Shown here: positions 7,227 through 16,058 of the stretch, one piece after another
Numbering within the stretch: position 1 is the first letter of the stretch
Layout: each line of letters begins with the position of its first letter
Assembly (NCBI GenBank): GCA_964540415.1
Contig: CAZIMM010000007.1
Location: 1-50,111 of the forward strand
Length of the DNA stretch: 50,111 bases
Source: CAZIMM01 sp964540415
Lineage (GTDB): Bacteria > Bacillota > Clostridia > Oscillospirales > Acutalibacteraceae
Direction: 5' to 3'
Notes under the pieces: generated by a model
What the model was told of the DNA's origin: nothing
The model's input: the letters and a program-made list of their open reading frames with translations, nothing else
Databases searched by the model: none
Position numbers and translations under genes: made by a program

Positions 7227-8126
7227 GTGTCACACGTTGTCAGCGTAATAATTCCAACTCATAAGCGGCCGCATTTCCTTGCGCGCGCCGTTGATTCCGT
7301 GCTTGCTCAGAGCTATGCCCAGACACAGGTTGTTGTTGTTGACGACAATGAGCCGGGTAGCCCCGAACGCAGCGAAACACAGGCGGTTATGCATAAATAT
7401 GCAGATGACCCGCGTGTGCTTTACATTCTTAACGCCCACTCTCTCGGCGGGGGGCCGGCAAGGAACGAGGGCATTAAGGCGTGCAACGGTGAGTTTGTAA
7501 CCTTCCTTGATGATGACGACATATTTCTGCCCGATAAGATTTCGCGTCAGCTCGCTTTTATGATCGAGAACAAGCTTGAAATGAGCTTCACCGATGTTTA
7601 CATTCACAATGATGCGGACAAGCTCGTTGAGTTCCGCTGTCACGATTATGTAACCGATTGCAGTAATGATGCTTTGCTGCGCTGCCATATTCTGCACTCT
7701 CTCGGCCCTACATCGACGTTTATGATTTCCGCTGATATACTCAGGCAGGGCGCGTTCAGGGATGTACCCATGGGGCAGGATTTTATGCTCATGTGGGATA
7801 TGATTGAGCGCAAGGTGAAAATCGGCTACCTGCCGGGCTCTGACATTGTGCAGTATCTTCACTCCGGCGAACGCATCTCTGTAGGAAAAAACAAAGTGAA
7901 CGGCGAAAACAGGCTTTACAAGCTGAAAAAGACACACTTTGACATGTTGACTCCGGGTGAACGCAGATATGTGCGCTTTCGTCACAACGCGGTGCTCAGC
8001 GTATCCTTGCTCCGCAGCAAGAAGTTTCCTTCAAGCATAAAATATGCGGTTGCGGCGGCGGCAACTTCCCCGCGTATGGCGGTTCTGGAGGTTGGCAGAA
8101 GATACAAAAACAACAGGAAAGCATGA
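7227..8126 (+). CDS. GT2 family glycosyltransferase
   Basis: An inverting GT-A glycosyltransferase of 299 residues. The N-terminal strand VVSVIIPTHKRPHFLARAVDSV is diagnostic, followed by VVVVDDNEPG, GGPARNEGI and the metal-binding FVTFLDDDD. The C-terminal part is variable, as is usual for acceptor-binding regions. The GTG start at 7227 is supported by GAGG eight bases upstream and by the immediate family N-terminus. It is first in the second run of polysaccharide genes, before a GT4, a polymerase-like membrane protein, a GT4 and the chain-length kinase. No membrane segment is visible, so it acts as a soluble or peripheral enzyme on the cytoplasmic side. Confidence 0.88.
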   Translation: MSHVVSVIIPTHKRPHFLARAVDSVLAQSYAQTQVVVVDDNEPGSPERSETQAVMHKYADDPRVLYILNAHSLGGGPARNEGIKACNGEFVTFLDDDDIFLPDKISRQLAFMIENKLEMSFTDVYIHNDADKLVEFRCHDYVTDCSNDALLRCHILHSLGPTSTFMISADILRQGAFRDVPMGQDFMLMWDMIERKVKIGYLPGSDIVQYLHSGERISVGKNKVNGENRLYKLKKTHFDMLTPGERRYVRFRHNAVLSVSLLRSKKFPSSIKYAVAAAATSPRMAVLEVGRRYKNNRKA

Positions 8127-8148
8127 TGACTTCGCAGGAGGAGTATTT

Positions 8149-9450
8149 TTGGCAAAAAGCTGTTTGATTGTGCTCACCGGGCAATACCCATATTCCTCAG
8201 GTGAGCCTTTCCTTGAAAATGAAATTGAATATCATGCCGCTAATTTTGACAAAATATTAGTGCTTGCTTCAGACCTTCAGAGCGGCAGCAGTCAAACCCG
8301 CTCTTTGCCGCAGGGTGTTCAAAGCTATAACGTCTCGCACACATCAAACATCATGATTGCACGCTGCGGAGATGTTGCAAGGGGCGCGGTTCACTCCCTT
8401 CGTTCATCGGAGGTTTATTTGCAGGACAGGCGTGAAATCGGTCTTTCTGTTCCCAAAAGAGCCTTTCTTGAGTATTTTGAGGCGCGTTCTCAAAGGCAGT
8501 TCAAAGAGGTTTGCGACACATTGCAGAACATTGACTTGTCCGATTACGGCAGAATAGTCATTTACAGCTACTGGTTTTTTGTCATGGCGCGTATAGGCGT
8601 TTTCCTCAAGGAAAAGCTCATGACGGAGCACCCTGAGGCATCGGTGATTCTTTGCTCGCGCGCTCACGGGTATGACGTTTATGATTATGTAAACTCACTG
8701 AACTATCTTCCGCTCAGAAGCCTTTTGCTTTCAAAAACCGATATGGTGTTTCCGTGCTCGGAAAACGGCAGCAACTATATACGCGCGAAGTTCCCCGAGT
8801 ATTCCGGGAAGATCCGCACGTCTTACCTCGGCTCGGCTGACAACGGAGTTTCCGCAAAATCAAGCGACGGGGTGTTCAGAATAGTGTCCTGCTCCCGCAT
8901 TGAAAAGATTAAGCGAGTTGAAATGATTGTTGAGGCGCTGGCACTTCTTGAGGGCAACGGTCTCAGGCTCATATGGACGCATATCGGTGACGGCGAGGGC
9001 TTCGGTGCAGTTGAAAAGCTAGCAAAAAAGAAACTGGGCTTTATGGAATATGAGCTTCTCGGAAGAATAGATAATTCCGAGGTTTATGAGTTCTACCGTG
9101 AGAATCCGGTTGATTTGTTTGTCAATGTCAGCCGGAACGAGGGCTTGCCGGTGTCAATTATGGAGGCGTCCTCATTCGGAATTCCGTCAGTTGCGACCGA
9201 TGTCGGCGGCACGGGTGAAATTGTGAAGGACGGAATCAACGGCACACTTCTTTCAAGAAGCTTCAAGCCGGCGCAGCTTGCCGATGTCATCCGTGAATAC
9301 ACAGCTATGCCCGACGAGGTCTACGAGAAGCGCAGGCTTGCAGCAAGAAACATCTGGAAAAACAACTTCAATGCAGCCGACAATTACGAGGCGTTCAGCG
9401 CTGAAATTTCAACTGTGTCTGCCGTGCGTCTTGTTTCTGCGAATAATTAA
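8149..9450 (+). CDS. GT4 family glycosyltransferase
   Basis: A GT-B glycosyltransferase of 433 residues. It starts SCLIVLTGQYPYSSGEPFLENEI, a start seen in one group of capsule GT4 enzymes. The C-terminal domain has IVSCSRIEKIKRVEMIVEAL, IGDGEGF, the loop FYRENPVDLFVNVS, EGLPVSIMEASSFGIP (EX7E type) and ATDVGGTGEIV. A TTG start at 8149 is chosen because AGGAGGAG stands 5-7 bases before it; the longer open frame upstream only overlaps the GT2 gene out of frame. It is 22 bases after the GT2 stop and 15 bases before the next gene, so all are likely one transcript. Confidence 0.87.
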   Translation: MAKSCLIVLTGQYPYSSGEPFLENEIEYHAANFDKILVLASDLQSGSSQTRSLPQGVQSYNVSHTSNIMIARCGDVARGAVHSLRSSEVYLQDRREIGLSVPKRAFLEYFEARSQRQFKEVCDTLQNIDLSDYGRIVIYSYWFFVMARIGVFLKEKLMTEHPEASVILCSRAHGYDVYDYVNSLNYLPLRSLLLSKTDMVFPCSENGSNYIRAKFPEYSGKIRTSYLGSADNGVSAKSSDGVFRIVSCSRIEKIKRVEMIVEALALLEGNGLRLIWTHIGDGEGFGAVEKLAKKKLGFMEYELLGRIDNSEVYEFYRENPVDLFVNVSRNEGLPVSIMEASSFGIPSVATDVGGTGEIVKDGINGTLLSRSFKPAQLADVIREYTAMPDEVYEKRRLAARNIWKNNFNAADNYEAFSAEISTVSAVRLVSANN

Positions 9451-9465
9451 TCCGGCGGAGAAGAA

Positions 9466-10758
9466 ATGATAAAGTTAGAAAACGGTGTGTTAAATATCGG
9501 CGGAACACGCATCATTCTTAATTTTGTGAGTGACGCTTGTCTGCTTGTGTTGCTGTGCATCATGGTTTGTCATTCAAACAATGTTCAGGGGCACAACTAT
9601 GCGTACTATTTCGGCTTCTTCCTTTTCGTCGGTGTGTCGTTGCTCAGATATTCCGCAAGGGTTATCCAAAGCGGCAAGATGTTCATTCCGCTGAATGCCA
9701 TATGGCTTGCAGTTTTTATTTTATATTGCTATTCCTCGGTGCTCTGGGCGATATATCCCGAGCTTGTCAGTGAGCAGTTTTCAAAAATGATTCAGGCATT
9801 GGCGCTGACTTTTTGCATTGCCGTGAATTATTCCGGACTCAAAGCGGTTTACAGTTTGATGAGAGTGTTCGTTCTCGCAAGCGTTTATTCTTCAATCTAC
9901 ATCATCATCAAAACTCCGATTGAGGATTACTTTTCCGGCGGTTTCGGTGCCGTCGCGACCGATCAAAATGCAAACGGCATCGGTCTGTATTTTACAATGT
10001 TCACGATCATCGCGTTTTATCTGGCGTATTGCGAGACCCAAAAGCTGTATTATATTCCGTTTTTCATCAATACCTGCATTGTCATTCTGACAAGCTCGCG
10101 CAAATCCATCATTTGCATTGTCCTCGGAATCATCATGATTATCATGCTGTATTCACACGGCAGAAGCGTTTTCAAAGTTTTGTTTGTTCTCTTGATTTGC
10201 GCGGTTGTGGTGTTTCTTTTGTTTAAGGTTGATGTGCTCTACAAGGCGGTGGGGTACAGGTTTTCCTCAATGATTGAGTTTTACCGCGGAAATGAGTCTG
10301 CAGACGGAAGCATTTATATCCGACGCGGCTTTATCGCAACTGCAAAACGACTGTTTTTGAGCAGCCCGGTGCTCGGTGTCGGATTCAGAAATTTCAGCGC
10401 ATTTTCAACGGAATTTTCAAGGCATCAGACCTATGCGCACAACAACTATTTTGAAATACTTTCCTGCCTCGGCATTGTCGGGTTTGTGCTGTATTACTGG
10501 TTTTACGCCTACGGCTTAATCAAGCTATTTGACAATTATCTGCGCCGTCAGAAGATATCCGCGCTGATGATAACCATTATCTTCGTGCTTCTCGCTCTTG
10601 AATACGGTATTGTTCATTATTATAACTGCTTCGTAATGATGATTCTCGGCTGCGTTTATGTATGTGCCTGTGCGCCTCCGGAGGAGGTAACGGATACATA
10701 TTCGTTCAACACGGAATATTCGGATGATGCGGAGGTTGAAGAAGGGATTGAAGCCTGA
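9466..10758 (+). CDS. Wzy polymerase / O-antigen ligase-like membrane protein
   Basis: A 430-residue polytopic membrane protein with about ten or more hydrophobic helices. The long extracytoplasmic loop before the last helices has the Wzy_C pattern: SSPVLGVGFRNF, then YAHNNYFEILSCLGIVGFV, which marks O-antigen ligases and Wzy polymerases. In a Gram-positive cell the expected role is joining undecaprenyl-linked repeat units outside the membrane. The ATG follows GGCGGAGAAGAA. The C-terminus is a short acidic tail that overlaps the next gene by 35 bases. A single such gene in the locus fits a polymerase better than a ligase. Confidence 0.82.
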   Translation: MIKLENGVLNIGGTRIILNFVSDACLLVLLCIMVCHSNNVQGHNYAYYFGFFLFVGVSLLRYSARVIQSGKMFIPLNAIWLAVFILYCYSSVLWAIYPELVSEQFSKMIQALALTFCIAVNYSGLKAVYSLMRVFVLASVYSSIYIIIKTPIEDYFSGGFGAVATDQNANGIGLYFTMFTIIAFYLAYCETQKLYYIPFFINTCIVILTSSRKSIICIVLGIIMIIMLYSHGRSVFKVLFVLLICAVVVFLLFKVDVLYKAVGYRFSSMIEFYRGNESADGSIYIRRGFIATAKRLFLSSPVLGVGFRNFSAFSTEFSRHQTYAHNNYFEILSCLGIVGFVLYYWFYAYGLIKLFDNYLRRQKISALMITIIFVLLALEYGIVHYYNCFVMMILGCVYVCACAPPEEVTDTYSFNTEYSDDAEVEEGIEA

Positions 10759-11863
10759 ATCGTTTAAGGTGCTTCAGCTTGCCGACTTTGCGGCGGCTTA
10801 CCCCGGCAGCTTCTTCGGCAGTCTGCTCAGGCTTGAGGAGGCTTTGAAGAAAACAGGCGGAGACATGGTCTGCGTTCTGCCGCAGCGTGCAAAAGCAAGG
10901 GAATGGACTGCAAGGCTCATTTCCGAGGGGCACAGGATATACTTCCTGCCCGACAATCCACTGAAGGCGGTTCTGTTTCTCAGAAAAGTTATCCGCGAAA
11001 ACGGCATTAACATAATCCACTCCCATTTTGTGCACGGAAAGCTCTTTTGCATTCTTCGCCTTGCGCGCTTGGGAATGACTGATATTCCGCACTTCGTTCA
11101 CTTGCGAAGTATTCAAAATAATCCGAAGCCGACAGGGCTCAGAAAGCTCATCAGAAATAAAATTATCGCCGCAACCGCTTTTATCTGCGTAAGCAGAGGC
11201 GTGGCAGAATACGGCGGAGTCGAAAATGATTTTGAGCTTTGCGGCAACGCAATTGATTTTTCAAGGCTGGACAGCGGCGAAAGGCTTCCTCCGAGGGAGG
11301 ACGGAAGACTCAGGCTGATGATGTTCGGATACAATTTCGACATAAAGGGTGTTGACACCGCAATCAAAGCGCTTGAAAAATATGATAAAAGCGGTAGGTA
11401 CGCTCTGTATATTGTCATCGCAAACGATGCGGAAAAGTCAAAAACAGATGTCGAAAGGCTTTTGGGAGGAGTCCCTGATTGGATTGAGCTTCTGCCTCCG
11501 AGAAACGACATTGCGGTTTATTACCGTACGGCGGATATTTTTGTTTCCGCAAGTCGGAGAGAGGGCTTTTCCAACGCACTTGTTGAAGCCGCATATTGCG
11601 GCTGCCCGGCAGTTGCGAGCGACGTTCCGGGTCAAAACGAGCTGGGAATACCGTATACGGTTTATTTCTCCGCCGGGTATGAAAGCGCATTGTTTGAAGC
11701 CGTTGAAAGGGTTTGGGCAACTTCTGACGGGGAAAAGAATATGCAAGTTGATGCCCGCAAAACATATGTTATAAACAACTTCGATTTAAACGCATGGTGC
11801 GAAAAGATAATTGGTATTTACCGCAGGAGAGGACGGGGTAAAATTGAACAAAATGTCCAATAA
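10724..11863 (+). CDS. GT4 family glycosyltransferase
   Basis: A GT-B glycosyltransferase of up to 379 residues. The N-terminal domain has VLQLADFAAAYPGSFFGSLLRLEEAL and INIIHSHFVHGKLF. The C-terminal domain has LRLMMFGYNFDIKGVDTAIKAL, DIAVYYRTADIFVSASRREG and the EX7E stretch EGFSNALVEAAYCGCPAVAS. The start is uncertain: the ATG at 10724 has no good ribosome site, while TTG at 10748 follows GGAGG by 12 bases and begins closer to the first conserved strand. Either way it overlaps the polymerase-like gene and is translationally coupled. Its end overlaps the kinase gene start. Confidence 0.85.
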   Translation: MMRRLKKGLKPESFKVLQLADFAAAYPGSFFGSLLRLEEALKKTGGDMVCVLPQRAKAREWTARLISEGHRIYFLPDNPLKAVLFLRKVIRENGINIIHSHFVHGKLFCILRLARLGMTDIPHFVHLRSIQNNPKPTGLRKLIRNKIIAATAFICVSRGVAEYGGVENDFELCGNAIDFSRLDSGERLPPREDGRLRLMMFGYNFDIKGVDTAIKALEKYDKSGRYALYIVIANDAEKSKTDVERLLGGVPDWIELLPPRNDIAVYYRTADIFVSASRREGFSNALVEAAYCGCPAVASDVPGQNELGIPYTVYFSAGYESALFEAVERVWATSDGEKNMQVDARKTYVINNFDLNAWCEKIIGIYRRRGRGKIEQNVQ

Positions 11864-13355
11864 TGACACACCGAGAGGCCTGGAAATAGACCTGTTCCGC
11901 ATATTTAGGCTGTTGCTGAGCAAGTGGTGGCTGATTGTGCTTTTTGTTGCTGTGTTCGCAACAAGCAGCTTCGTTCTTACAAAGGTGTCAAGTGAGCCAA
12001 CCTATACCTCTGACATAACTTTCACCGTCTACAGCAAATCCGTTGACTCTGTGGACGGAAACTTTTCTAGCAGTGATATCAACAGCTCGATTCTTATGAC
12101 CAACACTTTTAAATATATTATCACCAGCCGTGAAATGCTTGAAAAGGTTGCACAGAGCGTGGACTTCCAAATCAGCGTAAAGGCACTTAAGGAATGCATC
12201 ACTGTGCGCAGCATATCAAACACAAACATTCTGTCTGTTGACGTAACAACTGAATCGGCAGACAAGTCTTTCAGCATAGCGCGCGGAATAGCCGACAATT
12301 ATTCGGAAATTCTCGATTATGCATACCCCAATGCGAGCATGAGTGTTTGCGAAAATCCCGTCAGGGCGACAGCGAAGGACAGCGATGCCTCCGGCCTTCT
12401 GGCAATTCTCATCGGTGCGTTTGTCGGCGGTGTGATTTCGTTCATCATCATTGTTGTGTCGGATACGGCGCGCGATACCGTGCGCTCGATTGACGACATT
12501 CACAACAAACTGGAATTGACGCATTTGGGCACTATAACTCAGATAAAAGAAAAGAGCCGCAAGGACAAGCAGGGCAATCCCATCAAAAACCTGCTCATTA
12601 CCGACCGCAAGCTCGGCTTCAGTTTTATTGAGGTTTACAAAACAATCAGGACAAAAATCGAGGCAGCCTCTGTAAGAAACGGATTTAAAACCTTCACGGT
12701 TTCCAGCACAAGCGAAAACGAAGGCAAGACCACCGTTGCGGTGAATATCGCTCTGAGCCTTGCTCAGAACAACCGCTCCGTGCTACTCATTGATGCCGAC
12801 CTCAGAAAGCCCGCCGTGAACAAGTTCCTTGAAATGAACGTGGGCAAGGATGTCGGACTTTCATCGGTTATCAAAGGAAAAATGGAGTTGAGCGAAGCTA
12901 TTAAATATATAGAAAAATACAAGCTCTTTGTTCTCACCGCTGGCTCCGGTGAGGATGAGCCGACTGAGATTCTTTCATCGCCGCAGATGGAACAGATTAT
13001 TGAAGCTGCTCAAAGAGAGTTTGATTTCATCATCATTGATACCGCGCCTGCCGGTGTTGTCGCCGATGCAGCAATTATTGCAAACTACACCGATGCAACA
13101 GTCTTTGTCATCCGAGAGGACTTCACCTCCTGTGCAAATATCCGCCAGGCTATCGAGGACATGAGCGAGGGCAAATCAGAGCTTATCGGCTGTGTGTTTA
13201 ATAATGTTGCGGTGACCTATCCCGGCAACTATAATAAATACCATTACGGAATGAACAGAGGCTACGGCAGATACGGTCATTACGGAAGATACGGTTACGG
13301 CTATTCGAGCGCATCGGACAGCGGCAACGATAAAAATGCCGATTCAGATGCATAA
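11844..13355 (+). CDS. Fused Wzz-type chain-length regulator and BY-family tyrosine kinase
   Basis: A 503-residue fusion of a Wzz-like membrane part and a CpsD/CapB-like kinase. One helix follows EIDLFRIFRLLLSKWW; a second is LLAILIGAFVGGVISFIIIVV; between them is the extracellular chain-length domain. The kinase has FIEVYKTIRTKI, a Walker A of the form SENEGKTT, a Walker A' VLLIDADLRKP and Walker B FIIIDTAP. The tail is a Tyr/Gly cluster (about ten Tyr from YPGNYNKYHYG onward), the usual autophosphorylation zone. It controls polymer length and export with the Wzy-like protein. In many Firmicutes these parts are separate genes. The TTG at 11844 is preferred over ATG at 11853 because of spacing to GGGG. 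Confidence 0.88.
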   Translation: MNKMSNNDTPRGLEIDLFRIFRLLLSKWWLIVLFVAVFATSSFVLTKVSSEPTYTSDITFTVYSKSVDSVDGNFSSSDINSSILMTNTFKYIITSREMLEKVAQSVDFQISVKALKECITVRSISNTNILSVDVTTESADKSFSIARGIADNYSEILDYAYPNASMSVCENPVRATAKDSDASGLLAILIGAFVGGVISFIIIVVSDTARDTVRSIDDIHNKLELTHLGTITQIKEKSRKDKQGNPIKNLLITDRKLGFSFIEVYKTIRTKIEAASVRNGFKTFTVSSTSENEGKTTVAVNIALSLAQNNRSVLLIDADLRKPAVNKFLEMNVGKDVGLSSVIKGKMELSEAIKYIEKYKLFVLTAGSGEDEPTEILSSPQMEQIIEAAQREFDFIIIDTAPAGVVADAAIIANYTDATVFVIREDFTSCANIRQAIEDMSEGKSELIGCVFNNVAVTYPGNYNKYHYGMNRGYGRYGHYGRYGYGYSSASDSGNDKNADSDA

Positions 13356-13396
13356 TCTTTGAAATTAAATGGCTTATGCCGGAAAGGAAAATAAAA

Positions 13397-13762
13397 ATGA
13401 AAAAACTTATTGCGGCGATTCTTGTAATTGCGGTCATTGCGGGAGGAGGATTTTTTGCGTATAATTATTTCACCAACCCCGAAAGGCTTATTCTCGGCAG
13501 GTGGGACAATACAAATGAGCTCGGATATTATGAATTCAAGGAGGATGGCACTGCCGTTATCGGAACTTCGATAATTGACATTTCCTACGGCGGTACATAT
13601 GTTGTCGACAAAGAGAGCAGCACAATAACAATAACATACAATGTTGCAAGCATTTCCTACAATGACAAAAAGAGCTTTGTAATTGACGGCGACACTCTGA
13701 CTCTCACTGACGCGGAAACCCAAAGGGTCACAACCTATACCCGGCAGGTAGACGCACAATAA
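13397..13762 (+). CDS. Small membrane-anchored protein with lipocalin-like strand pattern, function unknown
   Basis: A 121-residue protein with a Lys-Lys start, one hydrophobic helix (about residues 4-22), and an outside domain rich in beta strands: ILGRWDNTNELGYYEFKEDGTAV, then GGTYVVDKESSTITITY, and a final TYTRQVDAQ. The 'GxW ... FxxDGT ... GxY' pattern is common in small Gram-positive surface domains that resemble lipocalin-like or DUF5640-type folds. No lipobox is seen. The ATG at 13397 follows AAAGGAAAATAA; an ATG 21 bases upstream has poorer context. It lies 41 bases after the kinase and may be the last gene of the polysaccharide operon. Function is unknown. Confidence 0.7.
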   Translation: MKKLIAAILVIAVIAGGGFFAYNYFTNPERLILGRWDNTNELGYYEFKEDGTAVIGTSIIDISYGGTYVVDKESSTITITYNVASISYNDKKSFVIDGDTLTLTDAETQRVTTYTRQVDAQ

Positions 13763-13766
13763 AAAC

Positions 13767-13796
13767 AAGGAGATGTTCAACCGGGAGCATCTCCTT
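13767..13796 (-). terminator. Terminator of the amidase gene
   Basis: AAGGAGATG pairs perfectly with CATCTCCTT around a 12-base loop. On the minus strand the stem is followed by GTTTTTAT, so it mainly ends the amidase transcript; on the plus strand no T run follows. Confidence 0.7.
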
Positions 13797-13804
13797 ATCA
13801 CTAT

Positions 13805-14545
13805 TCAAGCGGTGCGGATATATTGCTTTACAGCATAGCCTCTTGTGCCGCCGTAGTCAATGAAATACCAGTTGCCTTCCTCCCCGAGAATAATAACTTT
13901 TTCCCCATTTGCGGCACGGGAAATTATCGGTGAGTTAATGCTTGGCTTGCTTCTGATGTTGAGGTTGCCTGAGTTAAGGGTAACGGTACCGATTGTCTGA
14001 CCGGAAGGAGTTATGAACGGAACGCCGAAGTATTCCGCCACCGATTTTGCAAGCGCCTCGGCTATTGTGTTGATGTTCTGCGTTATCCATTGGGCATCCT
14101 CGGTGTTGTCGTGGTAAGCGACTTCAACAAGAACGGACGGCGCATTCGGCTGCCTGACCTCTCCGAGTGCTGTTGTAGAGCGCACGTCGACAAGCTGCGG
14201 CTCGGGATATATCTCCTTAAAGTTTTCCGCAATAATGTCCGCAAAACGTCTGCCTTTTGTACTGTTCGGATAGTAAAAAATGTCCGTTCCGCGCAGCTGA
14301 CCGGACAGCCTGTCGGGTGCCGCGTTTGAGTGTATGGCAAGATAAAGCTGGTAGTCTCCGGAGTTTGCCTGACGAATTGACGATGCCGCTGTCATTTGTG
14401 GAGTGTTGCGTGTGAAAGTGATATTGCTTGCTTCAAGGTAAGGCTCCATGGCATCGGCAATCAGGTTCATGTAATATTCTTCATTTCCGCCAGTTATGTA
14501 CGGATTTGCCTCCTGCGTGGAGGGGCTGAGATACAGCATGGGCAT
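13805..14545 (-). CDS. N-acetylmuramoyl-L-alanine amidase (Amidase_3) with C-terminal SH3b domain
   Basis: A 246-residue wall hydrolase that cuts the amide bond between muramic acid and the peptide stem. Residues ~1-170 are an Amidase_3-like domain: GNEEYYMNLIADAMEPYL with the conserved Glu, YLAIHSNAAPD with a zinc His, and PSVLVEVAYHDN with the catalytic Glu. Residues ~180-245 are a bacterial SH3 domain (LNIRSKPSINSPII ... GWYF-like NWYFIDYGGTRGYA). The usual first zinc ligand in DPGHGG is replaced by LSPSTQEAN, a form known in some clostridial and phage amidases. There is no signal peptide, as in spore or phage-type lysins. The start follows GGAGGAATC. It is transcribed alone. Confidence 0.85.
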   Translation of the reverse strand: MPMLYLSPSTQEANPYITGGNEEYYMNLIADAMEPYLEASNITFTRNTPQMTAASSIRQANSGDYQLYLAIHSNAAPDRLSGQLRGTDIFYYPNSTKGRRFADIIAENFKEIYPEPQLVDVRSTTALGEVRQPNAPSVLVEVAYHDNTEDAQWITQNINTIAEALAKSVAEYFGVPFITPSGQTIGTVTLNSGNLNIRSKPSINSPIISRAANGEKVIILGEEGNWYFIDYGGTRGYAVKQYIRTA

Positions 14546-14634
14546 AATGATTCCTCCTACTTTTAGATTATGTTTTCATTCTATGCTCATCCTGCAATAA
14601 AATTGATAAACTATTTTACAAAGAAGTGCTTTTT

Positions 14635-15411
14635 ATGAAAAAACTAACATCCGGCATCAAAATCCTTTCAATCGGCAACAGCTTTTCCGAGGATGCGACA
14701 ACATATCTCCATGAAATGGCGGCACTTGACGGAATTGAGCTGACAGCTGTCAATCCTTTTATCGGAGGATGTGTTCTCGAAAGACATTGGAATAACATTG
14801 TCAGCGGCGAGGCTGTTTATGACGGAGAAATCAACGGAGAGGAAACAGACGAGCGCGAGTCCCTGAGAGAGCTTATAGAATTCGGGAACTGGGACATTGT
14901 CACAATCCAGCAGGGCAGCAGGGACAGCGGCAGACCAGAGACATATTTTCCTTTCCTTCAGTATATTTCGAGCTTTATCAAAGAGAAAGCTCCGGACGCA
15001 AAGCAATTCCTGCATGAAACATGGGCATATGAAATCGACACCGACCATGACGCCTTTTCACTGCATTATGAGAGCAGTCAGCAGAAGATGTATGACGGCA
15101 TTACCCGCGCATATGGCGAGGCATCAAAGGTGCTGAGCCTGCCTGTCATACCGTGCGGTGAAATAATTCAGCTTTTGAGAAAGAGCGCGCCTTTTGATTA
15201 CGAGAACGGTGGGATTTCTCTTTGCCGGGACGGTTATCATATGCATAAGCTTTACGGCAGATTCACTCTGTCCGCCGCGTGGTATGAATGCTTGCTCAAA
15301 AAGGATGTTCGAAAGAACGGCTTTATACCGACTTGCGACGGCGAGAGTGCAGATGAGCACATTATCGAGTATATCAGGCAAACGGTACATGACTTTATTA
15401 ACACTCCATAA
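14635..15411 (+). CDS. DUF4886 SGNH-hydrolase-like protein
   Basis: A 258-residue protein of the DUF4886 family, a branch of the SGNH/GDSL hydrolase fold. The block I motif is ILSIGNSFSEDATTYL with the presumed nucleophile Ser; IGGCVLERHWNN follows; the end has RDGYHMHKLYGRF with the presumed catalytic Asp-x-x-His. The family is probably an esterase, often found near sugar-degrading enzymes, but no substrate has been fixed. No signal peptide is seen, so it acts in the cytoplasm. The ATG at 14635 is preferred; a GTG nine bases upstream is possible. A strong terminator follows the gene. It has its own transcript, divergent from the amidase. Confidence 0.82.
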   Translation: MKKLTSGIKILSIGNSFSEDATTYLHEMAALDGIELTAVNPFIGGCVLERHWNNIVSGEAVYDGEINGEETDERESLRELIEFGNWDIVTIQQGSRDSGRPETYFPFLQYISSFIKEKAPDAKQFLHETWAYEIDTDHDAFSLHYESSQQKMYDGITRAYGEASKVLSLPVIPCGEIIQLLRKSAPFDYENGGISLCRDGYHMHKLYGRFTLSAAWYECLLKKDVRKNGFIPTCDGESADEHIIEYIRQTVHDFINTP

Positions 15412-15431
15412 AAAATACTAGTATAATAAAA

Positions 15432-15471
15432 CGGTGCGCAGCAAATTAAAGCCGCGCACCGCATTTTTTTT
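15432..15471 (+). terminator. Bidirectional terminator between DUF4886 and gtrA-like genes
   Basis: CGGTGCGC pairs with GCGCACCG around a 14-base loop and is followed by CATTTTTTTTAG. The minus-strand side also has a T-rich tail (TTTTATTA), so it can serve both convergent genes. Confidence 0.85.
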
Positions 15472-15484
15472 AGAACTGTTTATG

Positions 15485-16045
15485 TCACTCTGCCTTTGCT
15501 GCTTCCTGAGGCTCGGGAGGAATTTCGTGCTTTTTGTGCCTGTGAATAACAAAACGGTTGAGCGGATAAGTCCAGATTGTGGGTACCGCCATCTGAATGC
15601 ATTTGCATACGGCATCAACAAGCGTTTCATTCCAGCCGCGTGCCAAAAGATTGCCGCCGAAGCCGCTGAGAACAGTGCCTATCCACGCACCTGCAAAAAT
15701 TGTGAACACAACCATAATCGCATAAAGGATTGCACTCACCGTGGGGTTGGAATCCGCCTTGAATGTAACCTTTCTGTTGAGAATGAAGGCAATTGTGTAT
15801 CCGACTGTGATTGAAATGAGGTATGAATAAAGATAGCCCTTTGACTTGATGCCGATGTAGTTGAAAACAGCGCTGTTCAATGCAACATTGATGAGTGAAG
15901 CAAAAATAACGCGTGTGAGCAGGAGCTGAACAAGCAGCTCAACCAGGGAAGAACTTCCGCCTGCGAAAGAGAACTTGATGAACTTCCAAAGCTCGGCATG
16001 CTTAGTGGTGAAGCCTTCGGATTTTTTTTCGTTTTTTTCGGACAT
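15485..16045 (-). CDS. GtrA family membrane protein
   Basis: A 186-residue four-helix membrane protein of the GtrA family, usually linked to flipping undecaprenyl-phosphate-sugars or teichoic-acid decoration. The first helix region FIKFSFAGGSSSLVELLVQLLL and the loop FILNRKVTFKADSN are diagnostic. The N-terminus carries a charged cytoplasmic stretch and the C-terminus a Lys/His/Glu-rich tail. It starts after GAGGT, 13 bases downstream of the metallophosphoesterase gene, in one operon with it. Its partner glycosyltransferase is not adjacent; the polysaccharide locus upstream might supply it. Confidence 0.85.
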   Translation of the reverse strand: MSEKNEKKSEGFTTKHAELWKFIKFSFAGGSSSLVELLVQLLLTRVIFASLINVALNSAVFNYIGIKSKGYLYSYLISITVGYTIAFILNRKVTFKADSNPTVSAILYAIMVVFTIFAGAWIGTVLSGFGGNLLARGWNETLVDAVCKCIQMAVPTIWTYPLNRFVIHRHKKHEIPPEPQEAAKAE

Positions 16046-16058
16046 TTTAATACCTCAC

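Noticed and set aside
7230..7985. Minus-strand open frame of 251 codons opposite the GT2 gene
   Set aside because: It mirrors a well-conserved glycosyltransferase and has unnatural composition and no recognisable domain.
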